A DNA stretch of 64,000 nucleotides, taken from contig NZ_LZTB01000118.1 of NCBI RefSeq assembly GCF_001665685.1, forward strand, positions 1 through 64,000, given 5' to 3'. Source of the DNA: Mycobacterium sp. 852013-50091_SCH5140682. Lineage in GTDB: Bacteria > Actinomycetota > Actinomycetes > Mycobacteriales > Mycobacteriaceae. The position numbers and the translations under genes are program-made. Every line of letters starts with the position of its first letter. The first letter of the stretch is position 1. Under the pieces are notes generated by a model. The model was not told the DNA's origin. It saw only the letters and a list, made by a program, of their open reading frames with translations, and made no database searches. This document shows positions 16,573 through 24,318 of the stretch, piece by piece.

Positions 16573-16776
16573 CTAACCGTCGATCGCGATAGCGCTGACA
16601 GGGCACAGTCGGATGGCGTTCTCGACTGCGCCTCGCGATGCCTCGGAAGCTCGCTCTTCGTACAGCAACTCGCCCAGATCGTCGAAGGAGAACACCTCCG
16701 GGGCGGCGAAGACGCATTGCCCGTGACTGTCACACAGTGCGCGATCCACTACGACCGAAAAGCCATTGTCACCCAT
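16573..16776 (-). CDS. 3Fe-4S-type ferredoxin
   Basis: This 67-residue ferredoxin starts MGDNGFSVVVDRALC and has the single-cluster pattern CDSHGQC followed by RLCPVSAI. The fourth ligand position of a 4Fe-4S cluster is histidine (C-x2-H-x2-C), as in actinobacterial 3Fe-4S ferredoxins that feed P450s and some Rieske dioxygenases. It heads the five-gene operon. An operator copy ends only 8 bp before the ATG, and TACGGT lies 7 nt before it, so the mRNA may be leaderless; no Shine-Dalgarno sequence is visible. A longer in-frame start to 16890 would cross the operator and is rejected. Confidence 0.9.
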   Translation of the reverse strand: MGDNGFSVVVDRALCDSHGQCVFAAPEVFSFDDLGELLYEERASEASRGAVENAIRLCPVSAIAIDG

Positions 16777-16783
16777 GTCGCAT

Positions 16784-16794
16784 ACCGTACACGG
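16784..16794 (-). promoter_or_regulatory. Regulon operator copy E (ferredoxin operon promoter)
   Basis: The plus strand reads ACCGTACACGG; the complement has TGTACGGT, one base off YATACGGT. TACGGT fits a -10 hexamer exactly 7 nt before the ATG, so repressor binding here would directly block polymerase. Confidence 0.5.
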
Positions 16795-16819
16795 AATGCG
16801 ACCACGACGCAAGGCTTCG

Positions 16820-16830
16820 CCGTATACCGC
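16820..16830 (-). promoter_or_regulatory. Regulon operator copy F (GntR autoregulation)
   Basis: The plus strand reads CCGTATACCGC; the complement has TATACGGC. It lies 22 bp before the GntR start and 26 bp from copy E, so one regulator could control both directions and its own gene. Confidence 0.5.
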
Positions 16831-16852
16831 ATCCGGGGTATGGTGCTGGTTT

Positions 16853-17515
16853 GTGCAGCGAATTGAGTGGGATCCAGGCCAACTCGTCAACGACGTTTAC
16901 GAGCAGATTGTTGGCGAGCTGCTTTCGGGACGGCTTGCCCCCGGCGACCGACTGGTGCTGGACAAACTGGCCGAGCAGCTCGGCGTGAGCCGCACACCGG
17001 TACGTGATGCCTTACAGCGCCTGCTCGCCGAGGGGATCGTCGAACCCAGCGGCCGCAGAGGGTACGTCGTGCGCAATCTGTCCACGACCGACATCGCTAA
17101 TAACTACGAGGCTCGGCTGGCGATCGAGGCCTATGCCGCCGAGCGCATCGCCGAACTCGGGGATGGTGCATTGGATGGCATCCGTCGGGCGTTGGCGGAG
17201 GCCAGTGCCCTCATGCCCCTGGATGATGCGCAATCGTCTTTCCAAGCAAACCGTATGATTCACCGCGCCATCGTGCAAGCCATTGGTAACACCTTGATGC
17301 TCACATGCTTTGACTTGATTTGGGGCCAAGCCATGTCAGGCCACATCTACCACGACTTCTTCGCCGCGGGGGGGTACGACAGTTTCATCGAAGACCACGA
17401 ACAGCTGCTCGAAGTATTCGCGCAAGGCGACCCACACTTGGCGCGCGAAGCCATGCGCGCTCACATCATGAACGGCCGAGATCGAACACCCGCGGGCGGC
17501 CCAGTTGCCCGCTGA
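16853..17515 (+). CDS. GntR-family (FCD) transcriptional regulator
   Basis: This 220-residue protein has an N-terminal winged helix-turn-helix (VNDVYEQIVGELLSGRLAPG, then LAEQLGVSRTPVRDALQRL near residues 35-53) and a C-terminal all-helical FCD ligand domain with metal-type motifs (IHRAIVQA and DHEQLLEVF, EAMRAHI). FCD regulators usually repress catabolic genes and release DNA when bound to a pathway acid. GTG at 16853 is preferred because upstream in-frame ATGs lie across the operator sites. It is the only regulator within the 0.5-20 kb cluster and sits between the two halves of its oxygenase system, so it is the natural candidate to bind the YATACGGT sites. Confidence 0.88.
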   Translation: MQRIEWDPGQLVNDVYEQIVGELLSGRLAPGDRLVLDKLAEQLGVSRTPVRDALQRLLAEGIVEPSGRRGYVVRNLSTTDIANNYEARLAIEAYAAERIAELGDGALDGIRRALAEASALMPLDDAQSSFQANRMIHRAIVQAIGNTLMLTCFDLIWGQAMSGHIYHDFFAAGGYDSFIEDHEQLLEVFAQGDPHLAREAMRAHIMNGRDRTPAGGPVAR

Positions 17516-18077
17516 GAGCAATGCCGTCCCGGGGCACCCCGCCAGTTGTTACTCGACGTGCTAGACCGGGCCTACTTCACGGGACCAGATGCCGCCCACG
17601 GTCGCCAACTGTCCACCAGGCTGGACGCCCGAAGAATCTCGGCCCAATCATCCCGGTCGATCTGCAGCCACCGTGGATCGGTGCGGTTGTCGTAAACAGC
17701 CTGATCCCACACCGTGGCACCGACCACGGCATCGAGCAACCGCGACCGTCTCGCAAGCTGTCTACGCAACGACGTCACCTCTGCCCGCAAAGCCTCGGCG
17801 ACCTGACGATCGCAGTCGCGTTGGCTCGTCGACATGGGAGTGTTCAAGGCGATATCCAATCATCTGACGGTCCACTGCACGCGGCCGTGAAACAGTCTGC
17901 GAGAAGCTAGTTCGTTAGGCAACCCGGGGATTGACATTGACGCAGCCGCGCCTGACGGTGGCTGTAATTGGGAGGCGCGTCCGGCGCCGGGCGTGTTTTC
18001 CTCTGAGCTAGCGGCGAAGACAACGGCGCGGAGCGCGCAGACGTCGACTTAATTCCAACACCGTAGCCATCGGCCGA
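17516..18077. other. Gap with one possible small gene
   Basis: Between the GntR gene and the dioxygenase beta subunit, the only credible content is the small minus-strand frame at 17572-17835. The rest (17860-18077) shows no gene and no copy of the operator motif. Confidence 0.45.
17572..17835 (-). CDS. Small hypothetical protein with coiled-coil N-terminus
   Basis: This 87-residue frame starts MSTSQRDCDRQVAEALRAE and runs through RRQLARRSRLLDAVVG, a helical stretch with heptad-like leucines, to an acidic, tryptophan-rich C-terminal part (VWDQAVYD, DRDDWAEILRA). I do not recognise the family. An ATG eight codons upstream (17859) is an alternative start. Codon usage looks coding, but no strong ribosome binding site or neighbour supports it. 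Confidence 0.35.
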   Translation of the reverse strand: MSTSQRDCDRQVAEALRAEVTSLRRQLARRSRLLDAVVGATVWDQAVYDNRTDPRWLQIDRDDWAEILRASSLVDSWRPWAASGPVK

Positions 18078-18668
18078 TCAGAGAATGATGGAGCTGCCGT
18101 GATGCGACAGGTCGGAATCCACCAAGTTGACCTGCTTGCTGACGATCTTCAAACCCCCTTCGCCGCTACGTACACGGTGGATGCAGTACCCGGCGTAATT
18201 GTCGCGGTGTCCACCACGCACCTCGGCAATGTTCACCACAGACCGTATGAGGTAGTCGCCGTCATCGGCGTCAATGACCTCTATGTTGGAGATGGAACGC
18301 ACTGTGCGCGACCGCGGTATCTGACTCCAGATGAAAGCGTTACGCAACCAAATGATGCGGTCCTCGAGTCGGCGTCGGTCGTCGAAGGCGATGGTCACCT
18401 CGCGGTCGGGCTGACCGCCGCCGGGGGTGGCGGGCACCCAGTAGACTAGCTCGGGTACGAACATGTCGAGCCACTCCTCGAACTTGCCCTCGTCGAGCAG
18501 TCGAGCTTCGCGGTAAAGCAACGCTTCGCATCCACGCTGAACGAGCCGGTCGGGCCGGGTCACCGGCAGGTCCCATTGGTGCGCGTCTCGGACGATGCGC
18601 GCATAGAGCTCCGGGTTGATGTAGCGCGAAACAGCTGCCGGGTCGTCGCCGGCGGGGGTAACGGTCAC
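18078..18668 (-). CDS. Rieske dioxygenase small (beta) subunit
   Basis: This 196-residue protein belongs to the ring-hydroxylating dioxygenase beta-subunit family (NTF2/SnoaL-like fold). Typical features are REARLLDEGKFEEWLDMFVPEL near residue 55-75, YWVPAT, RRRLEDRIIWLRN near 105, and SNIEV with a final KIVSKQVNLVD. Beta subunits are structural partners that complete the alpha3beta3 hexamer. The GTG at 18668 overlaps the stop of the alpha-subunit gene (GTGA). Small subunits accompany dioxygenases of aromatic compounds far more often than mononuclear Rieske demethylases, so an aromatic substrate is favoured. Confidence 0.93.
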   Translation of the reverse strand: MTVTPAGDDPAAVSRYINPELYARIVRDAHQWDLPVTRPDRLVQRGCEALLYREARLLDEGKFEEWLDMFVPELVYWVPATPGGGQPDREVTIAFDDRRRLEDRIIWLRNAFIWSQIPRSRTVRSISNIEVIDADDGDYLIRSVVNIAEVRGGHRDNYAGYCIHRVRSGEGGLKIVSKQVNLVDSDLSHHGSSIIL

Positions 18669-20008
18669 TGAACAACTCCCCCGGATTCGACGTCCGACGA
18701 CATGAGAGTGGCCCAGTAATTCCAGTACCCTCGCGCCGGAAGCTCGTCGGTGACTGGCCCGGTTACGACACCTCGCTCATCGTGCTGCTGACGGTCGGGC
18801 ACGCCGAATCCGCGGTTGATCATTACCCAACGCACCTCCGGAACCGATAAACCCCGTTGGCACTCGTTAAAATTGGCAAGGTCGTCGGGCTCGCCGAATG
18901 AAAGAAAATCCTCCTGGTGGCGCATCCGCATCGTCGTCAACGCATCCGATACCTCAGCTGAAGACGTCGCATACCAACGTAATTCAGTGCGATCGACGGC
19001 AATCGGTTCCAGTACTTGAATCTGGCTTCCGATGAACAGCAGGTTAGGAAAGATCGTCAGGTTCATCTGTGCACCGACGGTGAGGTCCAGTCGCGCTTCA
19101 GCATCCTCTGATCCCTCGGCTCGAATGAGGGCTTCGTAGGTTTCACGGCCGGGCGCTGGTCGCTGACGTTCCCATAGGGATCCGGTACCGCTGTAGGCCG
19201 GTCGCTGATCGACGAAGATGTGCCCGTTTCCGAGATACTGAGCGTACAGCGGCCCCTCGTCGGGGCTCTCCGCAAAATAGCCCATGTCCTTTCCGTCGCC
19301 GTGGCGGGATGCCATCTGCAGCAGTGACCTGTGGGAGAACGCAGGATGATAGCCGTCAGCCGAATTATCAAGTGCCAGTTTCCAATTGGCCCGGGCCGTC
19401 AAGCGGTTGGCACCGTGTCTTGCCACCAGCCGCCCACCAGGAAACCGGTTGATCCATGCGTCGATGAGTTCCGCGGCGGGTCCGAGGTAGTCGCTCAGTG
19501 CTTGGACTCCGTGGTTCAGACTTGCGAAGATGAAACCCCGATAAGTGTCCACCTTTGCCCGTTGAAGCGGAAAGTCAGCCGCAGCGAAGTCCTCGCCGTA
19601 GCCCGCGGGCCACGGCACACCTGTGAGGTCTCCATTGCTGGCGTACGCCCACCCGTGGTACGGGCAGGTGAACCGCTTTGTTCGGCCACTGTCCACGCGG
19701 CAAACGGTCGCACCCCTGTGCCGGCATCGGTTCACCAACACGTGCGGTTCGCCCGCCGAATCCCGTGTCAGGATAAGCGGGCGTCCGCCCACCGTTCGTG
19801 TCACGAAGTCGTGCGGAAGTGGAATCTCGCTGGCGTGGCCAACGTAAACCCACACTCTGCCGAATATGTTGCGCATCTCGGCGGCGAAAACGTCCGCGTC
19901 GGTGTACGCCAGGCGATCCACGCGGTCCTCGAGCACCAGATGGCCGTAACCCCCTTCCGGTTTGGCAGCGTCACCCTCGGTAACAAGGTCAGGGACTTCG
20001 GTAGACAT
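18665..20008 (-). CDS. Rieske dioxygenase large (alpha) subunit
   Basis: This 447-residue protein is a ring-hydroxylating dioxygenase alpha subunit. The Rieske 2Fe-2S site is CRHRG (C95, H97) with CPYHGW (C115, H118). The catalytic iron site starts DNSADGYHPAFSH (H221, H226), with the bridging aspartate just before. Length is typical of two-subunit dioxygenases. It would insert O2 into the substrate using electrons from the ferredoxin and reductase encoded at 15334-16776. ATG at 20008 follows AGAGGAGG at good spacing, and an operator copy lies 20 bp upstream. The neighbouring ligase suggests the substrate may be a gamma-glutamylated arylamine, as proposed for aniline dioxygenases, or the free amine. 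Confidence 0.93.
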   Translation of the reverse strand: MSTEVPDLVTEGDAAKPEGGYGHLVLEDRVDRLAYTDADVFAAEMRNIFGRVWVYVGHASEIPLPHDFVTRTVGGRPLILTRDSAGEPHVLVNRCRHRGATVCRVDSGRTKRFTCPYHGWAYASNGDLTGVPWPAGYGEDFAAADFPLQRAKVDTYRGFIFASLNHGVQALSDYLGPAAELIDAWINRFPGGRLVARHGANRLTARANWKLALDNSADGYHPAFSHRSLLQMASRHGDGKDMGYFAESPDEGPLYAQYLGNGHIFVDQRPAYSGTGSLWERQRPAPGRETYEALIRAEGSEDAEARLDLTVGAQMNLTIFPNLLFIGSQIQVLEPIAVDRTELRWYATSSAEVSDALTTMRMRHQEDFLSFGEPDDLANFNECQRGLSVPEVRWVMINRGFGVPDRQQHDERGVVTGPVTDELPARGYWNYWATLMSSDVESGGVVQ

Positions 20009-20027
20009 AGCAACCTCCTCTGCGTGC

Positions 20028-20038
20028 ACCGTATACGA
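20028..20038 (-). promoter_or_regulatory. Regulon operator copy G (dioxygenase promoter)
   Basis: The plus strand reads ACCGTATACGA; the complement has TATACGGT. It is followed on the plus strand by AACACGGGATGC, close to the flank of copies D and E. TACGGT would serve as -10 for a short leader with the AGAGGAGG site. Confidence 0.55.
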
Positions 20039-20350
20039 AACACGGGATGCAATCAATCTAAACCTCGGAAAAGTCTTTGCGTCATCCGTCGATGACCTCT
20101 GAGCCGACCGCGTCGGCGCTATGCGATAAGACCGCAGCGAGCCCTGGCTGGCCGCTGAACCATCCCGACCGTTCTGCAGAACCCAAGGTTGTCAACGCCC
20201 TGGCCGGTCCATGCCACCGATGTGACCACAGTGCACGACCCTAAAGTGATTGAGTCACATGGGTAAACGCCAACGCGATTGCGTTGGATGCGGCGCCCCG
20301 GTTGCCGTGAACCTGTCGACACTCCGCCTGCTGTCCGATTCAGGACTTGT
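20039..20350. other. Junction stretch between two catabolic clusters
   Basis: About 310 bp separate the amine cluster from a broken flavin oxidoreductase. No gene or repeat was recognised. Confidence 0.4.
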
Positions 20351-20600
20351 TACCGGCGATACAGCCTCTACCACGAAGAGAAAGCCATAGGTGGGATCTC
20401 ACTGACCATGATGTGCGGCTCGGCGGTGGTCGCCCCGAACAGCCCGGCGGCCTTCGGCAATCTGCACCTCTACAAGGATGAGATCGTGCCGTGGCTACGC
20501 GAATTGGCCTACGGGGTGCACGAGCACGGCGCAGCCGTCATGTGCCAGGTCACCCACCTCGGCCGTCGCACGTTTCACGAACACCTGTCCGGTCGTTGAG
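20351..20600 (+). pseudogene. OYE/trimethylamine-dehydrogenase-like flavoprotein, N-terminal fragment
   Basis: The frame reads RYSLYHEEKAIGGISLTMM, then VVAPNSPAAFGNLHLYKDE and a segment ending VMCQVTHLGRRT, the N-terminal part of the FMN barrel of NADH:flavin oxidoreductases of the old yellow enzyme/trimethylamine dehydrogenase type. A stop follows at about 20598, and only unconnected fragments continue to about 20670. More than 500 residues of a normal enzyme are missing. It marks the boundary between two gene clusters and suggests deletion or recombination there. Confidence 0.7.
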
Positions 20601-20772
20601 GATTGGCATTCGGCTGGCCGACGAGACGTCATGGGCAAGCCGACGCTTGAAGTACCGCACGTCGTTGGCTAGGCCCATCGCTTGATCAACAGGAACGATA
20701 CGCTCACCGACCTGGGCTCCCATTGGCTACGCAACACTCCCTGCCGTGGACGGGTACTGCAACTCTGCCACC

Positions 20773-21630
20773 TCAATCTTCGCAATACGTGTAAAACCCG
20801 CGGCCGGCTTTGCGTCCGGTGTGCCCTCGACTCACGAGTTCGCGCAGGATCGCCGGTGGCTCGAACCGTTCGCCCAGGGTGCGGGCCAGGTGCTCGGCGA
20901 TGCCCAGGCGGACGTCCAGCCCGACGATATCGGTGAGCGCCAGCGGCCCGACCGGATGTTTGTAGCCGAGCCTCATGGCCGTGTCGATATCGGCCGCTGA
21001 GCCGACACCCTCCTCGACCATGCGCATGGCCTCCAGCGCGATGGCCACACCGAGCCGGGAGGTCGCGAAGCCCGGCGAATCCTGCACTGTCACTGCCTGC
21101 TTGCCCAGGGCGGCGACCCAGCCGACCGCCTCGGCGGCCAGACCCCGATCCGTCCGGCAGCCGACCACGATCTCGACCAGTTCACTGGCCGGCACCGGGT
21201 TGAAGAAGTGCAACCCCAGGAAGCGCCCGGGGTCGGTGAGCACCCCCGCCAGCGTGTCGATCGACAGCGATGAGGTATTGGACGCCAGCACGCAGTCACG
21301 CGGCACCGCCGCCTGCACGGTCGCCAGTACATCGGCCTTGAGTTCGGCGATCTCGGGGACCGCCTCGATCACCAGTTGCCGGTCCGCGAAGGCATCGATC
21401 GTGGTGACGACCGAAACGCGTTGCAGCACAACATCGACCGGTTCGGCGAGGGCGCCGCGATCGGCCGCGGTGTGCACCGATTCCACGATTCGCGCATGGG
21501 CGGCGCGCGCGCCGTCGACATCCGTCTCGCGGACCACCACATCACAACCGCTCAGCAGGAAGGCATGCGCGATGCCGGCTCCCATGCGGCCGCCTCCCAC
21601 CACACCGACGCGATCAGGAAGGACGGGCAT
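20773..21630 (-). CDS. 3-hydroxyacyl-CoA dehydrogenase
   Basis: This 285-residue protein is an NAD-dependent 3-hydroxyacyl-CoA dehydrogenase of the single-function (Hbd/PaaH) type. It has the Rossmann motif VGVVGGGRMGAGIA near residue 8, LVIEAVPE, ASNTSSL near residue 118, the catalytic-His motif GLHFFNPVP near residue 137 and the C-terminal domain with GYKHPVGPLALTDIVGLD near residue 224. It oxidises the 3-hydroxyacyl-CoA to 3-oxoacyl-CoA. Its start overlaps the enoyl-CoA hydratase gene by 17 bp. It is the last gene of the 15.5-kb operon starting at 36271, where it would complete a beta-oxidation-like route. Confidence 0.93.
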   Translation of the reverse strand: MPVLPDRVGVVGGGRMGAGIAHAFLLSGCDVVVRETDVDGARAAHARIVESVHTAADRGALAEPVDVVLQRVSVVTTIDAFADRQLVIEAVPEIAELKADVLATVQAAVPRDCVLASNTSSLSIDTLAGVLTDPGRFLGLHFFNPVPASELVEIVVGCRTDRGLAAEAVGWVAALGKQAVTVQDSPGFATSRLGVAIALEAMRMVEEGVGSAADIDTAMRLGYKHPVGPLALTDIVGLDVRLGIAEHLARTLGERFEPPAILRELVSRGHTGRKAGRGFYTYCED

Positions 21631-22384
21631 GGCTCTTCTTCTCCAGGAAATCTGTCATCCGCCGGTGCTTCTCCGCGCTCTCGAACAGCACCGCCTGGGC
21701 CATGTTGTCGGCCACCGGATGCGCCGACTCGGGCATCTGCATCAACGCCTTGGTGAGCCGGACGGCCGCCGGGGCGCCCTCGGCGATGCGCTCGGACAGC
21801 CGCAGCGCGCACGCCACCAGGCCGTCCGCCGCGACGATCTCCGTGATCAACCCTGCCGCAAGCGATTCCTGCGCGTCCAGGATGCGGCCGGCCAGCAGCA
21901 CCTGTTTGGCGATCGGTTCACCGATCAGGGCGGCCAGCCGCCAGCTTCCCCCCGCCGCGGCAGCGATCCCCAAGCCCACTTCAGGATTGCCGAACCGCGC
22001 CGCCGGGGTGCCGATGCGGAAGTCGGCGGCATACGCCAACTCCGCCCCGCCGCCGAGCGCCCAGCCGTCCACGGCGGCGATCACCGGCATGGGCAGGTGC
22101 GCGATCCGGCGGAACAGGAAGGAGTTGATGCCCGCGAGTGCGTCGCCGCTGCGCCGCAGTCGCATCTCGTTGAGATCCGCGCCCGCGGCGAATACGCCGC
22201 CTGAACCGGAGAGCACCAGGGTGGCAGGTCGTGCTTCCAGCTGTTCGCAGACGCGGTGCAGTTCTGCGGCCATCCTGGCGTCGATGCAGTTGCGCTTCTG
22301 TGGACGCGACAGCTCGACGTGTACGCCGTGACCGTGGTCGGTGAGGTTGAGGGTGGTGAAGGGGGCGGTCTGTGTGTCGGTCAT
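21614..22384 (-). CDS. Enoyl-CoA hydratase/isomerase
   Basis: This 256-residue crotonase-fold protein has the CoA-binding SGSGGVFAAGADLNEM region (residues ~58-73) and the oxyanion-hole segment DGWALGGGAELAYAAD near residue 100. The position of the second catalytic glutamate reads GNPEVGLG. It would hydrate an enoyl-CoA to the 3-hydroxyacyl-CoA used by the downstream dehydrogenase. ATG at 22384 overlaps the stop of the CocE-type gene (ATGA) and is preferred over an ATG ten codons upstream. Confidence 0.9.
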   Translation of the reverse strand: MTDTQTAPFTTLNLTDHGHGVHVELSRPQKRNCIDARMAAELHRVCEQLEARPATLVLSGSGGVFAAGADLNEMRLRRSGDALAGINSFLFRRIAHLPMPVIAAVDGWALGGGAELAYAADFRIGTPAARFGNPEVGLGIAAAAGGSWRLAALIGEPIAKQVLLAGRILDAQESLAAGLITEIVAADGLVACALRLSERIAEGAPAAVRLTKALMQMPESAHPVADNMAQAVLFESAEKHRRMTDFLEKKSHARPS

Positions 22385-24318
22385 CCCAGATCTCGTTCGA
22401 TGGTTTTGTGCCAATGCTTCTCGGTGACCAATCGATCACCTTCGAAAGCCTCGACGTGCACGTGCAAATGCAGATGGGTGGCATCCAGCCGCAGGGCCAG
22501 CGTGGACTGAGTGCCGGTCGCAGCCTCAGGAAACTCCACGTCGAACCGGGCGAGCGCGTCGACCCGCTGTGCGAAGCTGCGGGTGTCCACCTCGACGGCG
22601 CCGGCATAGTGTTCAGCGCAGCCGAATCCTTTGCTGCTCATCCATTTTCCGCCGTGTTCGATGCGGCAGGTGGTCGTGCGGGCCAGCACGTCACGTTCGA
22701 TGGCCCAAGTGACGCCGTCGCCGGTCGGCAGTTCCGCGGGGACGACGTGCGCCAGTTGTGGTTCGTCCAGGCTCTCCAGTTCGGGTAGTACCGACAGCAT
22801 CAATCGCGAAGCCGCCCTGTCGATCTCCAGGGTGACGGGTTCGGGAGGCAGCGCCGCATTGGGCCAATCCGCTCCGGATACCGCCAGCCTTAGCACGTGG
22901 CCCGGATCCAGGCTCCACGCCGTCGCTTCCAGTTCCACGTCGACGTCCACCCACTCGCCCGGCACCAACGGCACCGGGGGGCCGCCGTGTCCGCCACGGT
23001 GGGTCAGGTTGAGGAAGCCACGAGTAATCAGCGCTGTCGTTCCGTCGGGAAAGACGTCGCACAGTTTCGCCGACACCGAGGCCACCGGACGGTCGGCACG
23101 CACCCGCAACCGCAACACCGAGTGACCGTACAGATGCAGCTCTCCAGTGGCGAGGTCCCACGTCAGCGAGCCCGCGTTGTCATAACGCTGATCGGTGGGC
23201 TGGCCCCACGGCAGCGCTCCGGCGCAGCTGTTCCAGGCGGCAGTGCCGATATCACCGATCACCGTGTGTGACACCACCCCAGCGCCGAGGTCGACGTCGA
23301 GGGAAGTGCAGTCGGCGAGCGGGAAACCCGGATGGGCGCGCCATGTTCCGCGGATCTGCGCGAGGTCGGGTTCGGGACGGGTGCTGCGCCGGTGGAACAC
23401 CGCAACGGGCGGTTCCCGGTCGATACCGTTGTCGTCTCCACGCAGCCACCGGCCGAACCACCGTGCCATCTCTGCGGTGAGGTCGACCCACGGGCCAGGT
23501 AGCGACTTCTCGGTGCCCATATGGCTCCACGGCCCGATCAGCAGCCGCCAGGGCGTTCCGACCTCCTCCAGCGCTGCGGCGGTGCGGAAGGTGTTGTTGC
23601 GGTAGCCATCCGCCCATCCGGCGACGATCATCGTGGGGCAGGTGATGCGGCTGTAGTCGGGACGTAATGATCCCTGCAGCCAGTAGTCGTCCCGGTATTG
23701 GTGCTCCCGCCAGGTGAACAGCCACGGTTCGTTGGTCTCTACGCGATGGCGCCATTCCTGCCGCCAGTCCCCCGGCCATAACGAGGGCACCGGCGGCATG
23801 GCGTTCATCGCGATCATGAACGAGGGGTAGTCGACCAGATCCAGCAGCCGCAACGTGCCGCCGATGTTGTGGATATCGTCGGTGTATCGGTCATCCGATG
23901 AGTACACCGGCACGATCGCCTTGAGCGCGGGCGGCCGCGTCGCCGCAAGCTGCAGCGAATTGAACCCGCTGTATGACCATCCGAACATGCCAACGGCGCC
24001 GTTGGACCACAGCTGGCCGGCAAGCCAGGCAATGACGGTGTTCAGATCCTCCAGTTCCTGCGCCGGATATTCGTCGACCGCCGCACCGCCGGACGACCCC
24101 GTGCCGCGGACGTCGACGCGGCAGACCGCAAAACCGTATTCGATGGCGAGTCGCTCGTAGTGATCGCGCTCGAGCATGTCGTCTTTGCGGTACGGCAATG
24201 CCTCGAGTAGGGCCGGCACCGGTTCGTCGGTGACGGGGCGGTAAAGCGTGGCGGCCAGTGTGATGCCGTCGGACATCGGAAGGGCGATATCTTCGCGGCT
24301 GAGGCGGTAATCCGTCAT
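22381..24318 (-). CDS. CocE/NonD-type serine hydrolase (S15 family)
   Basis: This 645-residue alpha/beta hydrolase has the S15/CocE layout: hydrolase core with GWSYSG (nucleophile probably Ser115), CRVDVRGTGSSGG near residue 66, WADGYRNNT near residue 250, and GPWSHMG (catalytic His) near residue 281, followed by a C-terminal jelly-roll domain from residue ~390. Family members cleave esters or amides such as cocaine, glutaryl-7-ACA or peptides. The gene starts directly after the ABC ATPase stop. In this operon it may split an imported ester or amide, releasing the acid that enters CoA-dependent breakdown. The substrate is not deducible. Confidence 0.88.
   Translation of the reverse strand: MTDYRLSREDIALPMSDGITLAATLYRPVTDEPVPALLEALPYRKDDMLERDHYERLAIEYGFAVCRVDVRGTGSSGGAAVDEYPAQELEDLNTVIAWLAGQLWSNGAVGMFGWSYSGFNSLQLAATRPPALKAIVPVYSSDDRYTDDIHNIGGTLRLLDLVDYPSFMIAMNAMPPVPSLWPGDWRQEWRHRVETNEPWLFTWREHQYRDDYWLQGSLRPDYSRITCPTMIVAGWADGYRNNTFRTAAALEEVGTPWRLLIGPWSHMGTEKSLPGPWVDLTAEMARWFGRWLRGDDNGIDREPPVAVFHRRSTRPEPDLAQIRGTWRAHPGFPLADCTSLDVDLGAGVVSHTVIGDIGTAAWNSCAGALPWGQPTDQRYDNAGSLTWDLATGELHLYGHSVLRLRVRADRPVASVSAKLCDVFPDGTTALITRGFLNLTHRGGHGGPPVPLVPGEWVDVDVELEATAWSLDPGHVLRLAVSGADWPNAALPPEPVTLEIDRAASRLMLSVLPELESLDEPQLAHVVPAELPTGDGVTWAIERDVLARTTTCRIEHGGKWMSSKGFGCAEHYAGAVEVDTRSFAQRVDALARFDVEFPEAATGTQSTLALRLDATHLHLHVHVEAFEGDRLVTEKHWHKTIERDLG

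Noticed and set aside
16766..16853. Longer N-terminus for the GntR regulator
   Set aside because: It would translate through two operator copies and adds residues unlike any winged-helix protein.
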